Part shown: piece after piece, positions 1 through 6,129 of the stretch | Layout: the number at the start of each line of letters is the position of its first letter | Numbering within the stretch: position 1 is the first letter of the stretch | Assembly (NCBI GenBank): GCA_003562535.1 | Contig: PWUP01000307.1 | Location: 1-7,096 of the forward strand | DNA from: Gammaproteobacteria bacterium | Lineage (GTDB): Bacteria; Pseudomonadota; Gammaproteobacteria; Competibacterales; Competibacteraceae | Length of the DNA: 7,096 nucleotides | Direction of reading: 5' to 3' | Notes under the pieces: generated by a model | The model's database searches: none | Seen by the model: only the letters and a program-made list of their open reading frames with translations | What the model was told of the DNA's origin: nothing | Position numbers and translations under genes: made by a program

Positions 1-4
1 AAAC

Positions 5-193
5 TCAGGGTTTCGACTCGCTGGTGGCTGGCTGCGCAGCAGGTTGGCTGCTGGGCGCTGCAGCAGGCAGCTCCAAATCTGGAGCTTGGTTAGTAGCGGC
101 AGTCTCTTGCGCACGCTGCTCTTGTAGCTCAACGATACATTTTTCGACTTTGCGGATGCGCTGCTTGAGTTTCTTGAACTGCTTTTTTTTCAT
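5..193 (-). CDS. 62-aa hypothetical protein, basic coiled-coil-like N-terminus with Ala/Pro tail
   Basis: I do not recognise this protein. Seen: residues 1-30 are strongly basic and heptad-like (MKKKQFKKLKQRIRKVEKC, then IVELQEQRA), compatible with a short amphipathic helix or coiled coil. Residues 31-62 are low-complexity Ala/Pro/Gln/Ser and probably disordered. There is no signal peptide or membrane segment. The ATG at 191-193 is preceded by GGAGG (minus strand, 203-207) with a 9-nt spacer, which strongly supports translation and this start. It lies 50 bp downstream of the deacetylase gene on the same strand with no strong terminator between, so co-transcription is plausible. Codons 2-4 form an A8 homopolymer directly after the start, a possible slippage site. 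The composition (Lys/Arg head, Ala/Pro tail) recalls small nucleic-acid-associated proteins, but that is only a resemblance. The stop codon lies five bases from the window edge, so the gene is complete. Confidence 0.7.
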   Translation of the reverse strand: MKKKQFKKLKQRIRKVEKCIVELQEQRAQETAATNQAPDLELPAAAPSSQPAAQPATSESKP

Positions 194-202
194 CTGTGCT
201 AA

Positions 203-207
203 CCTCC
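203..207 (-). promoter_or_regulatory. Shine-Dalgarno site of the 62-aa gene
   Basis: GGAGG on the minus strand, 9 nt before the ATG at 191-193. It is the main evidence that this small ORF is a real gene. Confidence 0.75.
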
Positions 208-220
208 ATTGATTTTTTAG

Positions 221-236
221 AAAATTTCCGAATTTT
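221..236. other. small AT-rich hairpin between deacetylase and 62-aa gene
   Basis: AAAATT-TCCG-AATTTT is a perfect 6-bp inverted repeat with a 4-nt loop in the 50-bp gap. The stem is all A/T and therefore weak, and on the minus strand it is followed by an A-rich rather than a T-rich stretch. It is unlikely to be an efficient terminator and does not argue against co-transcription of the two minus-strand genes. Confidence 0.3.
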
Positions 237-243
237 TATTGCT

Positions 244-1170
244 TTAACCCTGCATCAATGTTTTGATGTGTGCGGTTACACTCCGACCCAACGCCGATAA
301 GGCATAACCGCCTTCTAAACAGGATACCACACGCCCAGAGGCGTAGCGGTCAGCAAAGTGCATGAGTTCGCGAGTAATCCACGCATAATCCGATTCAATC
401 AAATTCCATTGGGCTAAATCGTCTTCATAGTGGCCATCAAACCCGGCTGAAATAAATAGCATTTGTGGTTGAAAGGTTTCCAGCTCAGGTAGCCAGCGGC
501 TGCGGATGGCATCACGAAATTCTTGACTGAGCAACCCACGGCCTTTTGGCACATTAATCAAATGACCGGGGACCGTATCACGACCACTGAAAGGATAGAG
601 CGGATGTTGATACGCTGAACAGACCATGACCCGCGGGTCGTCATCGAAGATGTTTTCGGTGCCGTTACCGTGGTGAACGTCAAAATCGACCACAGCCACA
701 CGCTCTAAACCGTGTTCTGCCAGTGCATGTTTAGCCGCCACAGCGATATTATTAAAAAAACAAAATCCCATAGCCTGACGCCGTTCGGCATGATGGCCGG
801 GAGGACGTACACAGCAAAAAGCGTTTTCGACTTCTTGGCGGATGACCAGATCGGTGGCGAGAACCGCTGCACCGGCTGAGCGTAGCGCCGCTTGTACGGT
901 GTACTGATTCATGAAGGTATCGGGGTCAATACGTATCAGACGATCTGGTGCGGGTCGGCAGGCTAAAATCTCATCGACGTACAGCATATCGTGAGCGCGG
1001 GCAAGCTGCTCAATGCTGGCCAAAGGAGCTTCATAATGCAGCAAGTAATCGAAAATGCCCGAACGCACCAGTTGATCTTGAATCGCGTGCAGCCGTTCGG
1101 GTTGTTCGGGGTGGCCAGAGATCATTTCATGCTTCAGGCAGTCACTGTGACTGATGAATGCAGTTCGCAT
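244..1170 (-). CDS. histone deacetylase family protein (class II-type Zn-dependent deacetylase)
   Basis: A cytoplasmic zinc hydrolase of the arginase/deacetylase fold. Known bacterial relatives (HDAH, AcuC, acetylpolyamine amidohydrolases) remove acetyl groups from lysines, polyamines or small amides; the substrate here cannot be read from sequence. Seen in the 308 residues: an N-terminal GHPEQPERL motif (19-27); RPPGHHAE (122-129) with the His126/His127 catalytic dyad; DFDVHHGNGT (162-171) giving predicted zinc ligands Asp164 and His166; SAGFDGH (241-247) with the third ligand Asp245; and LEGGY (285-289) with Tyr289 at the transition-state-stabilising tyrosine position. The full catalytic set is present and the length is normal for a single-domain class II bacterial enzyme. 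There is no signal peptide. The ATG at 1168-1170 has AGGAG (1179-1183) 8 nt upstream and a perfect TATAAT about 33 bp upstream. It is divergent from the P-type ATPase. Family assignment is very sure; substrate unknown. Confidence 0.95.
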   Translation of the reverse strand: MRTAFISHSDCLKHEMISGHPEQPERLHAIQDQLVRSGIFDYLLHYEAPLASIEQLARAHDMLYVDEILACRPAPDRLIRIDPDTFMNQYTVQAALRSAGAAVLATDLVIRQEVENAFCCVRPPGHHAERRQAMGFCFFNNIAVAAKHALAEHGLERVAVVDFDVHHGNGTENIFDDDPRVMVCSAYQHPLYPFSGRDTVPGHLINVPKGRGLLSQEFRDAIRSRWLPELETFQPQMLFISAGFDGHYEDDLAQWNLIESDYAWITRELMHFADRYASGRVVSCLEGGYALSALGRSVTAHIKTLMQG

Positions 1171-1202
1171 GTCGGTAACTCCTCACTAATGATTTTTAGT
1201 CC

Positions 1203-1208
1203 ATTATA
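1203..1208 (-). promoter_or_regulatory. sigma70-like -10 box for the deacetylase gene
   Basis: A perfect TATAAT on the minus strand, about 33 bp upstream of the deacetylase ATG. The best upstream match to a -35 box is TTGAAC, with a short 14-nt spacer, so the -35 is weak or uncertain. The position suits a leader of roughly 25 nt that contains the AGGAG site at 1179-1183. Confidence 0.55.
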
Positions 1209-1268
1209 CCCATGTCCAAGTCGTTCAAGTCAGGTTTGATCAGTAAAGATTTTTTTATGACCACAACC

Positions 1269-1296
1269 GTCACACAAAAACCACTCAAGATATAAT
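1269..1296 (+). promoter_or_regulatory. sigma70-like promoter for the P-type ATPase
   Basis: A perfect -10 TATAAT at 1291-1296 with a fair -35 GTCACA (4 of 6 consensus bases) at 1269-1274 and a 16-nt spacer. It predicts transcription starting near 1303 and a ~50-nt AT-rich leader before the ATG at 1354. It faces away from the deacetylase -10 box, so the ~180-bp gap is a divergent promoter region. No clear operator palindrome was seen between the two. Confidence 0.6.
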
Positions 1297-1353
1297 AGGC
1301 ACGGAGTATAAAATATTTCACCGTCTATTTTGTTACGGAGGCTCTATCACACG

Positions 1354-4080
1354 ATGAATGATATACATCAGTCTGAAACACCGTTGTGGCACAGCATCAG
1401 TGTTGACGAAACGCTGAAAAACCTAGAGATTACTGACCAAGGATTTAGCGCTGAACAAGCGCGTGAACGCTTGGAACGCTACGGTTATAACCGCTTGCCC
1501 GCACCAGAACGTACCGGGCCAATTAAACGATTTTTGCTGCAATTTCACAATGTACTGATTTATATTCTCTTGGCTGCCGCTGCAGGCACCGCCGTATTGC
1601 AACATTGGGTCGATACGGGGGTGATTTTAGGCGTGGTGTTAATCAACGCCATCATCGGCTATATCCAAGAAGGTAAGGCGGAAAAAGCCTTAGATGCCAT
1701 CCGCGATATGCTTTCGCCCAAAGCAGTCGTCTTGCGGGACGGTCAACGTTATACCGTGCCTGCAGAAGAACTTGTGCCCGGTGATATCGTGTTTTTGCAA
1801 GCCGGTGACAAAGTGCCCGCTGATTTACGCATGATCCGCGCCAATAATTTGCGCATCGATGAGGCGATGTTAACCGGTGAATCCGTTGCCGTAGAAAAAG
1901 CAACGGAGCCAGTGGCTGAAAAATCCGACCTTGGCGACCGCTCCAGCATGGCGTTTTCCGGAACCCTAGTGACTTACGGCCAAGGCCGTGGGGTGGTGAC
2001 CGGCACCGGTGCCGAAACGGAGATCGGCAAAATTTCCACACTGCTTGGCGAAGTGGAAACACTGACCACGCCGTTGCTGCGTGAAGTGGCGCAATTTGGC
2101 CGCTGGTTGTCGGTAGCCATTGTCGGGTTGGCCGCATTCACCTTTGCCTTTGGTTATTTGATCCGTGATTACGACATCATGGAGATGTTTCTAGCGGCCG
2201 TCAGCTTAGCGGTTGCAGCCATTCCCGAAGGCTTGCCCGCCATTATGACCATCACCCTGGCCATTGGGGTGCAACGCATGGCGGGGCGTAATGCCATTAT
2301 CCGCCGCTTACCCGCTGTGGAAACCTTGGGTTCAGTCACCACAATCTGCTCGGATAAAACCGGCACCCTGACCCGTAATGAAATGACCGTGAAAACCCTG
2401 GTCACCGCTGATGAGCATTTCCAAGTCGGCGGTGTCGGTTATGAGCCACACGGTGGGTTTACCAAAGATGAGCACGACATTGAGCCTGAACAGCATCCCG
2501 TACTCGCGGAGGCGCTGCGGGGGTTGCTGCTGTGTAATGATGCCGAGCTGTATCAGCCCGAACTGGGTGACGGTTGGGTCATGGAGGGTGATCCGACCGA
2601 AGGGGCGTTAGTTACGGTGGCGCTCAAAAGCGGGCTGGATCAAAAATTGCTGAATCAGCATTACCCGCGTACCGATGTGCTGCCCTTCGAATCGGCGCAT
2701 AAATACATGGCCACTTTGCACCATCACCATGAGGGCAACCAAGCGTATATTTACCTCAAGGGTGCTCCTGAGCGGGTTATTGCCTTGTGCGCCCAGCAGC
2801 GCACGACGGATGGCCGCGATCAAGCGGTCAATACCGAGCACTGGGAACAGTGGATGCAGGACATTGCGGCCTCTGGGCAGCGGATGCTGGCCGTTGCCGT
2901 CAAAGAGACCGATAACGGTCAGCGCAGTTTGGAGTTTGCCGATGCGGAGCAGGGCGGTTTCACCCTGTTAGCGCTGTGCGGCATCATTGATCCGCCGCGT
3001 GATGAAGCCATCAAAGCGGTCGCTCAGTGCCAAGAAGCCGGTGTGGTGGTCAAAATGATTACCGGCGACCATGCCGTAACTGCGCGAGCCATTGCCGAAG
3101 ATTTAGGCATTCGCACCCAAGGTGGGGTGATGACCGGCCAAGAGGTTGAACAAGCCTCCGCTGCGGATCTAGAAAAGATCGTACCCGATATTGATGTGTT
3201 TGCTCGCGCCAGTCCGGAACATAAGCTGCGGCTGGTGCAGGCCATCCAGGCCAATAAACAGGTTGTGGCCATGACCGGTGATGGGGTCAACGATGCGCCG
3301 GCTTTGAAACGCGCCGATGTCGGTGTTGCTATGGGCATCAAGGGCACGGAAGTGTCTAAAGAAGCCTCAGAAATGGTGCTGGCCGACGATAATTTCGCCT
3401 CCATCGTTAATGCCGTGGAAGAAGGCCGCACGGTCTACGATAATTTGCGCAAAGCGATTTTGTATCTGCTGCCCACCAACGGGGGGCAAGCCTTCACCAT
3501 TGTGGCCGCGATTTTGCTGGGTCTGACCTTGCCGATGACGCCGGTGCAGGTATTATGGGTGAATATGGTAACGGCTGTAACCCTAGCCTTAGCCTTGGCG
3601 TTTGAACCGACTGAGCCAGGAGTTATGCAGCGTTCACCGCGTCCACCGGAATCACCTTTATTGTCAGGATTTTTGATCTGGCGAGTGTTTTTCGTCTCTG
3701 TGTTGCTGGTGGTCGGTACCTTTGGCCATTTCCTCTGGATGTATAATCAAGGCATCGATGTAGAAATTGCTCGCACCGTGGCCATTAACACCCTAGTCAT
3801 GGGGCAGGTGTTCTATTTGTTTAACAGCCGCTATATTCTCGAACAAGTGTTTAATCGTGAGGGGCTGTTCGGCAGTCGCTTGGTATGGATTGCTATCGGC
3901 GTGTTAATCGTGTTGCAGGGGCTGTTTACCTATGCCCCACCGATGCAATTCCTGTTTGGTACGGCAGCGATTGGTTGGGCTGAATGGGGTCGGATTCTAG
4001 TCTTCGGTATTCTGCTGTTTTTCTTTGTCGAGTTAGAAAAACTGGCACTGAAGCGTTATGGAGTCACCGCTTATCAATAA
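1354..4080 (+). CDS. P2-type cation-transporting P-type ATPase (ion specificity uncertain)
   Basis: An inner-membrane ATP-driven cation pump of 908 aa, normal for a ten-helix P2 ATPase. In order (numbered from ATG 1354): a cation-ATPase N-terminal domain (~5-75); M1-M2; an actuator domain with TGES (174-177); M3-M4 with AAIPEGLPA around Glu292; the phosphorylated Asp334 in DKTGTLT; a nucleotide-binding domain with KGAPERV (469-475); TGD in the P domain; TGDGVNDAP (641-649); and M5-M10. All catalytic motifs are intact. The SERCA ion-site residues kept are the M4 PEGLP glutamate and the M6 asparagine (N737) and threonine (T740). Changed are M5 E771->Q (Q712), M6 D800->A (A741) and M8 E908->Q (Q818). 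Automatic annotation would probably say Ca2+-transporting, but those losses argue against a standard two-Ca2+ pump. The open frame extends upstream to a TTG at 1330, but the ATG at 1354 is preferred because GGAGG (1337-1341) precedes it; the 12-nt spacer is rather long. Monocistronic, or followed weakly by the 613-aa gene. Confidence 0.95.
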   Translation: MNDIHQSETPLWHSISVDETLKNLEITDQGFSAEQARERLERYGYNRLPAPERTGPIKRFLLQFHNVLIYILLAAAAGTAVLQHWVDTGVILGVVLINAIIGYIQEGKAEKALDAIRDMLSPKAVVLRDGQRYTVPAEELVPGDIVFLQAGDKVPADLRMIRANNLRIDEAMLTGESVAVEKATEPVAEKSDLGDRSSMAFSGTLVTYGQGRGVVTGTGAETEIGKISTLLGEVETLTTPLLREVAQFGRWLSVAIVGLAAFTFAFGYLIRDYDIMEMFLAAVSLAVAAIPEGLPAIMTITLAIGVQRMAGRNAIIRRLPAVETLGSVTTICSDKTGTLTRNEMTVKTLVTADEHFQVGGVGYEPHGGFTKDEHDIEPEQHPVLAEALRGLLLCNDAELYQPELGDGWVMEGDPTEGALVTVALKSGLDQKLLNQHYPRTDVLPFESAHKYMATLHHHHEGNQAYIYLKGAPERVIALCAQQRTTDGRDQAVNTEHWEQWMQDIAASGQRMLAVAVKETDNGQRSLEFADAEQGGFTLLALCGIIDPPRDEAIKAVAQCQEAGVVVKMITGDHAVTARAIAEDLGIRTQGGVMTGQEVEQASAADLEKIVPDIDVFARASPEHKLRLVQAIQANKQVVAMTGDGVNDAPALKRADVGVAMGIKGTEVSKEASEMVLADDNFASIVNAVEEGRTVYDNLRKAILYLLPTNGGQAFTIVAAILLGLTLPMTPVQVLWVNMVTAVTLALALAFEPTEPGVMQRSPRPPESPLLSGFLIWRVFFVSVLLVVGTFGHFLWMYNQGIDVEIARTVAINTLVMGQVFYLFNSRYILEQVFNREGLFGSRLVWIAIGVLIVLQGLFTYAPPMQFLFGTAAIGWAEWGRILVFGILLFFFVELEKLALKRYGVTAYQ

Positions 4081-4092
4081 GCCTGCTCCCTT

Positions 4093-4115
4093 GACGACCC
4101 GGGCAACGGGTCGTC
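4093..4115 (+). terminator. GC-rich hairpin after the ATPase, first of two
   Basis: GACGACCCG-GGCAA-CGGGTCGTC forms a perfect 9-bp stem with a 5-nt loop, starting 12 nt after the ATPase stop. It has no following T-run, so it is not a textbook intrinsic terminator. It may act as a 3'-end stabiliser or work together with the adjacent second hairpin. Confidence 0.5.
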
Positions 4116-4126
4116 ATCCTCAGCGG

Positions 4127-4149
4127 GGGCGTTATGTCTCATAACGCCC
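4127..4149 (+). terminator. second perfect hairpin before the 613-aa gene
   Basis: GGGCGTTATG-TCT-CATAACGCCC forms a perfect 10-bp stem with a 3-nt loop, 11 nt after the first hairpin and ending 19 nt before the next ATG. No T-run follows. It lies in what would be the leader of the 613-aa gene if transcription reads through, so it could be a terminator of the ATPase transcript, an mRNA-processing barrier, or a translation-modulating element. The sequence does not decide between these. Confidence 0.5.
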
Positions 4150-4168
4150 TAAACGCTCCAGCGCAATC

Positions 4169-6010
4169 ATGAGTCTGGCTACACTCTTGCACCAGAGCCT
4201 TGGGGTTGCCTTGGATGCGCCGCTCATACGTGCCGTGTCACTGCAATCGGATGAACCGCCCAATATCAAGACCGCTCACTCCGTATTACAGCAGCATTTC
4301 ACTTTGAGCAGTGCGGAGTTGGTATCGATATGGGCGGACAGTGTGGTGCGCGCACTGAGTGCCATTGATGATCAACTGAATGGAGGTTACCTGTCGCTTG
4401 CCTCCAATGGTCGGTTGTGCCGCAGCTATTCAGGGGCGATGCGGAGTTATATCCTCGATCCTTTCGGAGTAACACATGGTTTAGATAGAGCGGCTCGGCA
4501 CGTTTTATGTCGGCAGTTGCACCACCACACCGTGCGTATGCTGCAAGCGATGGATCGTCTCTGTTCGACCTATGATCTGCCTGATCCTGATATGGCTGAG
4601 CTGTTAACCCAAGACATTGATGGGTTCACTCAGCGATTATTGGAGCGTATTGAACGGGTATGCCTGCATTTGCCCCAACAGGTGTACGCACTGCTGGCGT
4701 ATCGTGAGGTCTTCGGTCATGCGGTATTGTATTTTTTCCGTACCGCCCTCCAACAGGATCCGCGCGTACAAGCCACCGAGCGAGTGTTAAAGCAACAGGG
4801 GGTGCGATTATCGCCTAAGCCATTCAAGCGGCATCTGGTCAAGCTGCAAAAACAGCAGATTCAGCACCAAGAAGCATTAACTCATATGCTATCAACTCGT
4901 GAGCGTGATCATCGTAACGTGTTGATAAAAAAACTAGATCAGTTAGATGACCTGTTGTTTGCCGTGCGGATGCATCAGGAACTATTACAACACTTTCGGC
5001 AGTATTGTGCCGACTGGAACGCGTATCTGGCCGTGCGCCCGTGTGAACTGCAACAGTGGGTGATCAGTGCGGTCTTGCCACCTGATGAGCCAGTGCATTC
5101 AGCGACAGATGCCCATAATGGGTCTTTAGAGTTAGAATTAACGTCTATGGCGGCGTCTTCAGGACAATCGATGTCTTATGAAACTGATGTGCCCGATGTG
5201 CATGGCTGGTCTAAGGCACGGGTGCAATCCTATCAGCATGAAACGGCTATGAAACTCAACATACCGGTTGTGTTTCACGATAGTTTTCAGGATGGCAGTG
5301 ATGCGCCAGATATGGTAGTGATTCCCCCAGGGCGTTTCCTGATGGGTTCAATCAATGGCGAGTACCGACGAGCCGATAATGAACGCCAACATGCGGTGAC
5401 GGTCTCCCAAGCTTTTGCCTTGGGCAAATATCCAGTGACGTTTGCGCAGTATGATCGCTTTTGCATCGCTACCGCCCGTGAGCAACCTGGTAGTTCAGGC
5501 TGGGGGCGTGGCTCCCGACCGGTGATTAATGTCTCATGGTACGATGCGATGGCCTATTGCCAGTGGTTGTCAGCCATGACCGGGCAAACCTACCGCTTAC
5601 CCTCTGAAGCAGAGTGGGAATATGCCTGTCGGGCGGGTACCACCACCGACTATCATTTTGGCGATACCATCACCTCTGACCAAGCCAATTTTCAGCCAGA
5701 TGATGTCGATTTCAGTGAATGGATTAAAGACGCTAAGACCACCCCGGTGGATCAGTTTGCGGCTAATCCTTGGGGTTTATACGATTGTCATGGCAATGTG
5801 TTTGAATGGACCGGCTCTGAGTACGATAAGCATTACAGCGGCGCTGAGCGGCACATTTTAACCATAGACGCTGACGACGATATCCGCCGAGTTGTGCGTG
5901 GCGGCTGTTGGTATTTTTACTCGTGGTGGGTGCATTCAGCCGCTCGTTTTTGGTTATTGCCCGATTCACGCAATTTTCTGCAAGGGTTCCGATTGGCGCG
6001 ATCGTTGTGA
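4169..6010 (+). CDS. FGE/SUMF1-fold protein with unknown helical N-terminal half; candidate DGR target
   Basis: 613 aa in two parts. Residues 1-380 match no family I can name: helix-rich, no signal peptide or membrane segment, with a Gln/Lys/His-rich probable coiled coil around 210-285 containing KLQKQQIQHQEAL. Residues 381-613 are a formylglycine-generating-enzyme/sulfatase-modifying-factor domain: VIPPGRFLMGS (start), ALGKYPVT, NVSWYDAMAYCQWLS, YRLPSEAEWEYACRAGTT, NPWGLYDCHGNVFEW (533-547), VVRGG (575-579) and the terminal GFRLAR (606-611). The two copper-binding catalytic cysteines of true FGE fall at Phe583 and Val588, so sulfatase activation is unlikely; the fold probably serves as a ligand-binding scaffold. 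The last ~35 residues look like a DGR variable region. The ATG is the first possible after an in-frame TAA at 4142, but no good ribosome-binding site or own promoter is visible. The protein is probably cytoplasmic. The domain is sure; the role is not. Confidence 0.9.
   Translation: MSLATLLHQSLGVALDAPLIRAVSLQSDEPPNIKTAHSVLQQHFTLSSAELVSIWADSVVRALSAIDDQLNGGYLSLASNGRLCRSYSGAMRSYILDPFGVTHGLDRAARHVLCRQLHHHTVRMLQAMDRLCSTYDLPDPDMAELLTQDIDGFTQRLLERIERVCLHLPQQVYALLAYREVFGHAVLYFFRTALQQDPRVQATERVLKQQGVRLSPKPFKRHLVKLQKQQIQHQEALTHMLSTRERDHRNVLIKKLDQLDDLLFAVRMHQELLQHFRQYCADWNAYLAVRPCELQQWVISAVLPPDEPVHSATDAHNGSLELELTSMAASSGQSMSYETDVPDVHGWSKARVQSYQHETAMKLNIPVVFHDSFQDGSDAPDMVVIPPGRFLMGSINGEYRRADNERQHAVTVSQAFALGKYPVTFAQYDRFCIATAREQPGSSGWGRGSRPVINVSWYDAMAYCQWLSAMTGQTYRLPSEAEWEYACRAGTTTDYHFGDTITSDQANFQPDDVDFSEWIKDAKTTPVDQFAANPWGLYDCHGNVFEWTGSEYDKHYSGAERHILTIDADDDIRRVVRGGCWYFYSWWVHSAARFWLLPDSRNFLQGFRLARSL
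5888..6001 (+). other. candidate DGR variable region (3' end of FGE-fold gene)
   Basis: Codons 574-611. The FGE skeleton (RGG, W581, V588, S590-A591, R593, P598-D599, R601, GFRLAR) is intact. The intervening positions, usually Asn-rich in undiversified or template-like FGE sequences, read Y582-F583-Y584-S585-W586-W587, H589, A592, F594-W595-L596-L597, S600, F603-L604. Several codons fit adenine-directed change from a plausible template (TGT from AGT at C580; TAT, TTT, CAT and GCT from AAT; TAC from AAC). Several others end in G (TCG and repeated TGG), so the template would also need AAG/AGG codons. No template repeat or reverse transcriptase is present in the window. The call is inference from residue pattern and position at the extreme C-terminus. 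Confidence 0.4.
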
Positions 6011-6046
6011 CCTGCATAGCTTAAATCAGTGTCCAGATTTTGGGGC

Positions 6047-6056
6047 CACTATAGTG
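6047..6056. repeat. 10-bp perfect palindrome downstream of the FGE-fold gene
   Basis: CACTATAGTG is fully self-complementary and is flanked by CCAG (6033-6036) and CTGG (6057-6060), also complementary. It lies 36 bp past the stop of the FGE-fold gene. It may be a protein-binding half-site pair or part of a larger folded 3' end; no known element was recognised. Confidence 0.3.
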
Positions 6057-6087
6057 CTGGAATGTGCGGGTGCAGAAATTGCAGGAC

Positions 6088-6117
6088 TTGGCCAGTGAAA
6101 CCCCGTTCACTGGCCAA
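6088..6117. terminator. perfect 12-bp hairpin between convergent genes (bidirectional terminator)
   Basis: TTGGCCAGTGAA, loop ACCCCG, then TTCACTGGCCAA: a perfect 12-bp stem with a 6-nt loop, 77 bp after the FGE-fold gene stop and 12 bp after the HiPIP stop on the opposite strand. Placed between two converging genes, it is best read as a shared terminator. There is only a weak CAATTT following on the plus strand and no T-run on the minus strand. If the upstream gene is a DGR target, a hairpin downstream of the variable region is also a known DGR feature, though usually closer. Confidence 0.65.
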
Positions 6118-6129
6118 CAATTTAAGGTG

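Noticed and set aside
948..1239. Plus-strand open frames inside the deacetylase gene
   Set aside because: They lie antisense to a gene with a complete catalytic motif set and show no recognisable domain; treated as shadows.
1330..1353. TTG start at 1330 for the P-type ATPase
   Set aside because: The eight extra residues would be translated from the ribosome-binding site itself; the GGAGG at 1337-1341 points to the ATG at 1354.
5763..6017. 84-aa minus-strand frame opposite the FGE domain
   Set aside because: Antisense to well-conserved FGE motifs, no ribosome-binding site and no family resemblance.
6011..6129. Template repeat for the proposed DGR in the gap after the FGE-fold gene
   Set aside because: Nothing there resembles the last 38 codons, and no Asn-codon-rich copy was seen elsewhere in the window.
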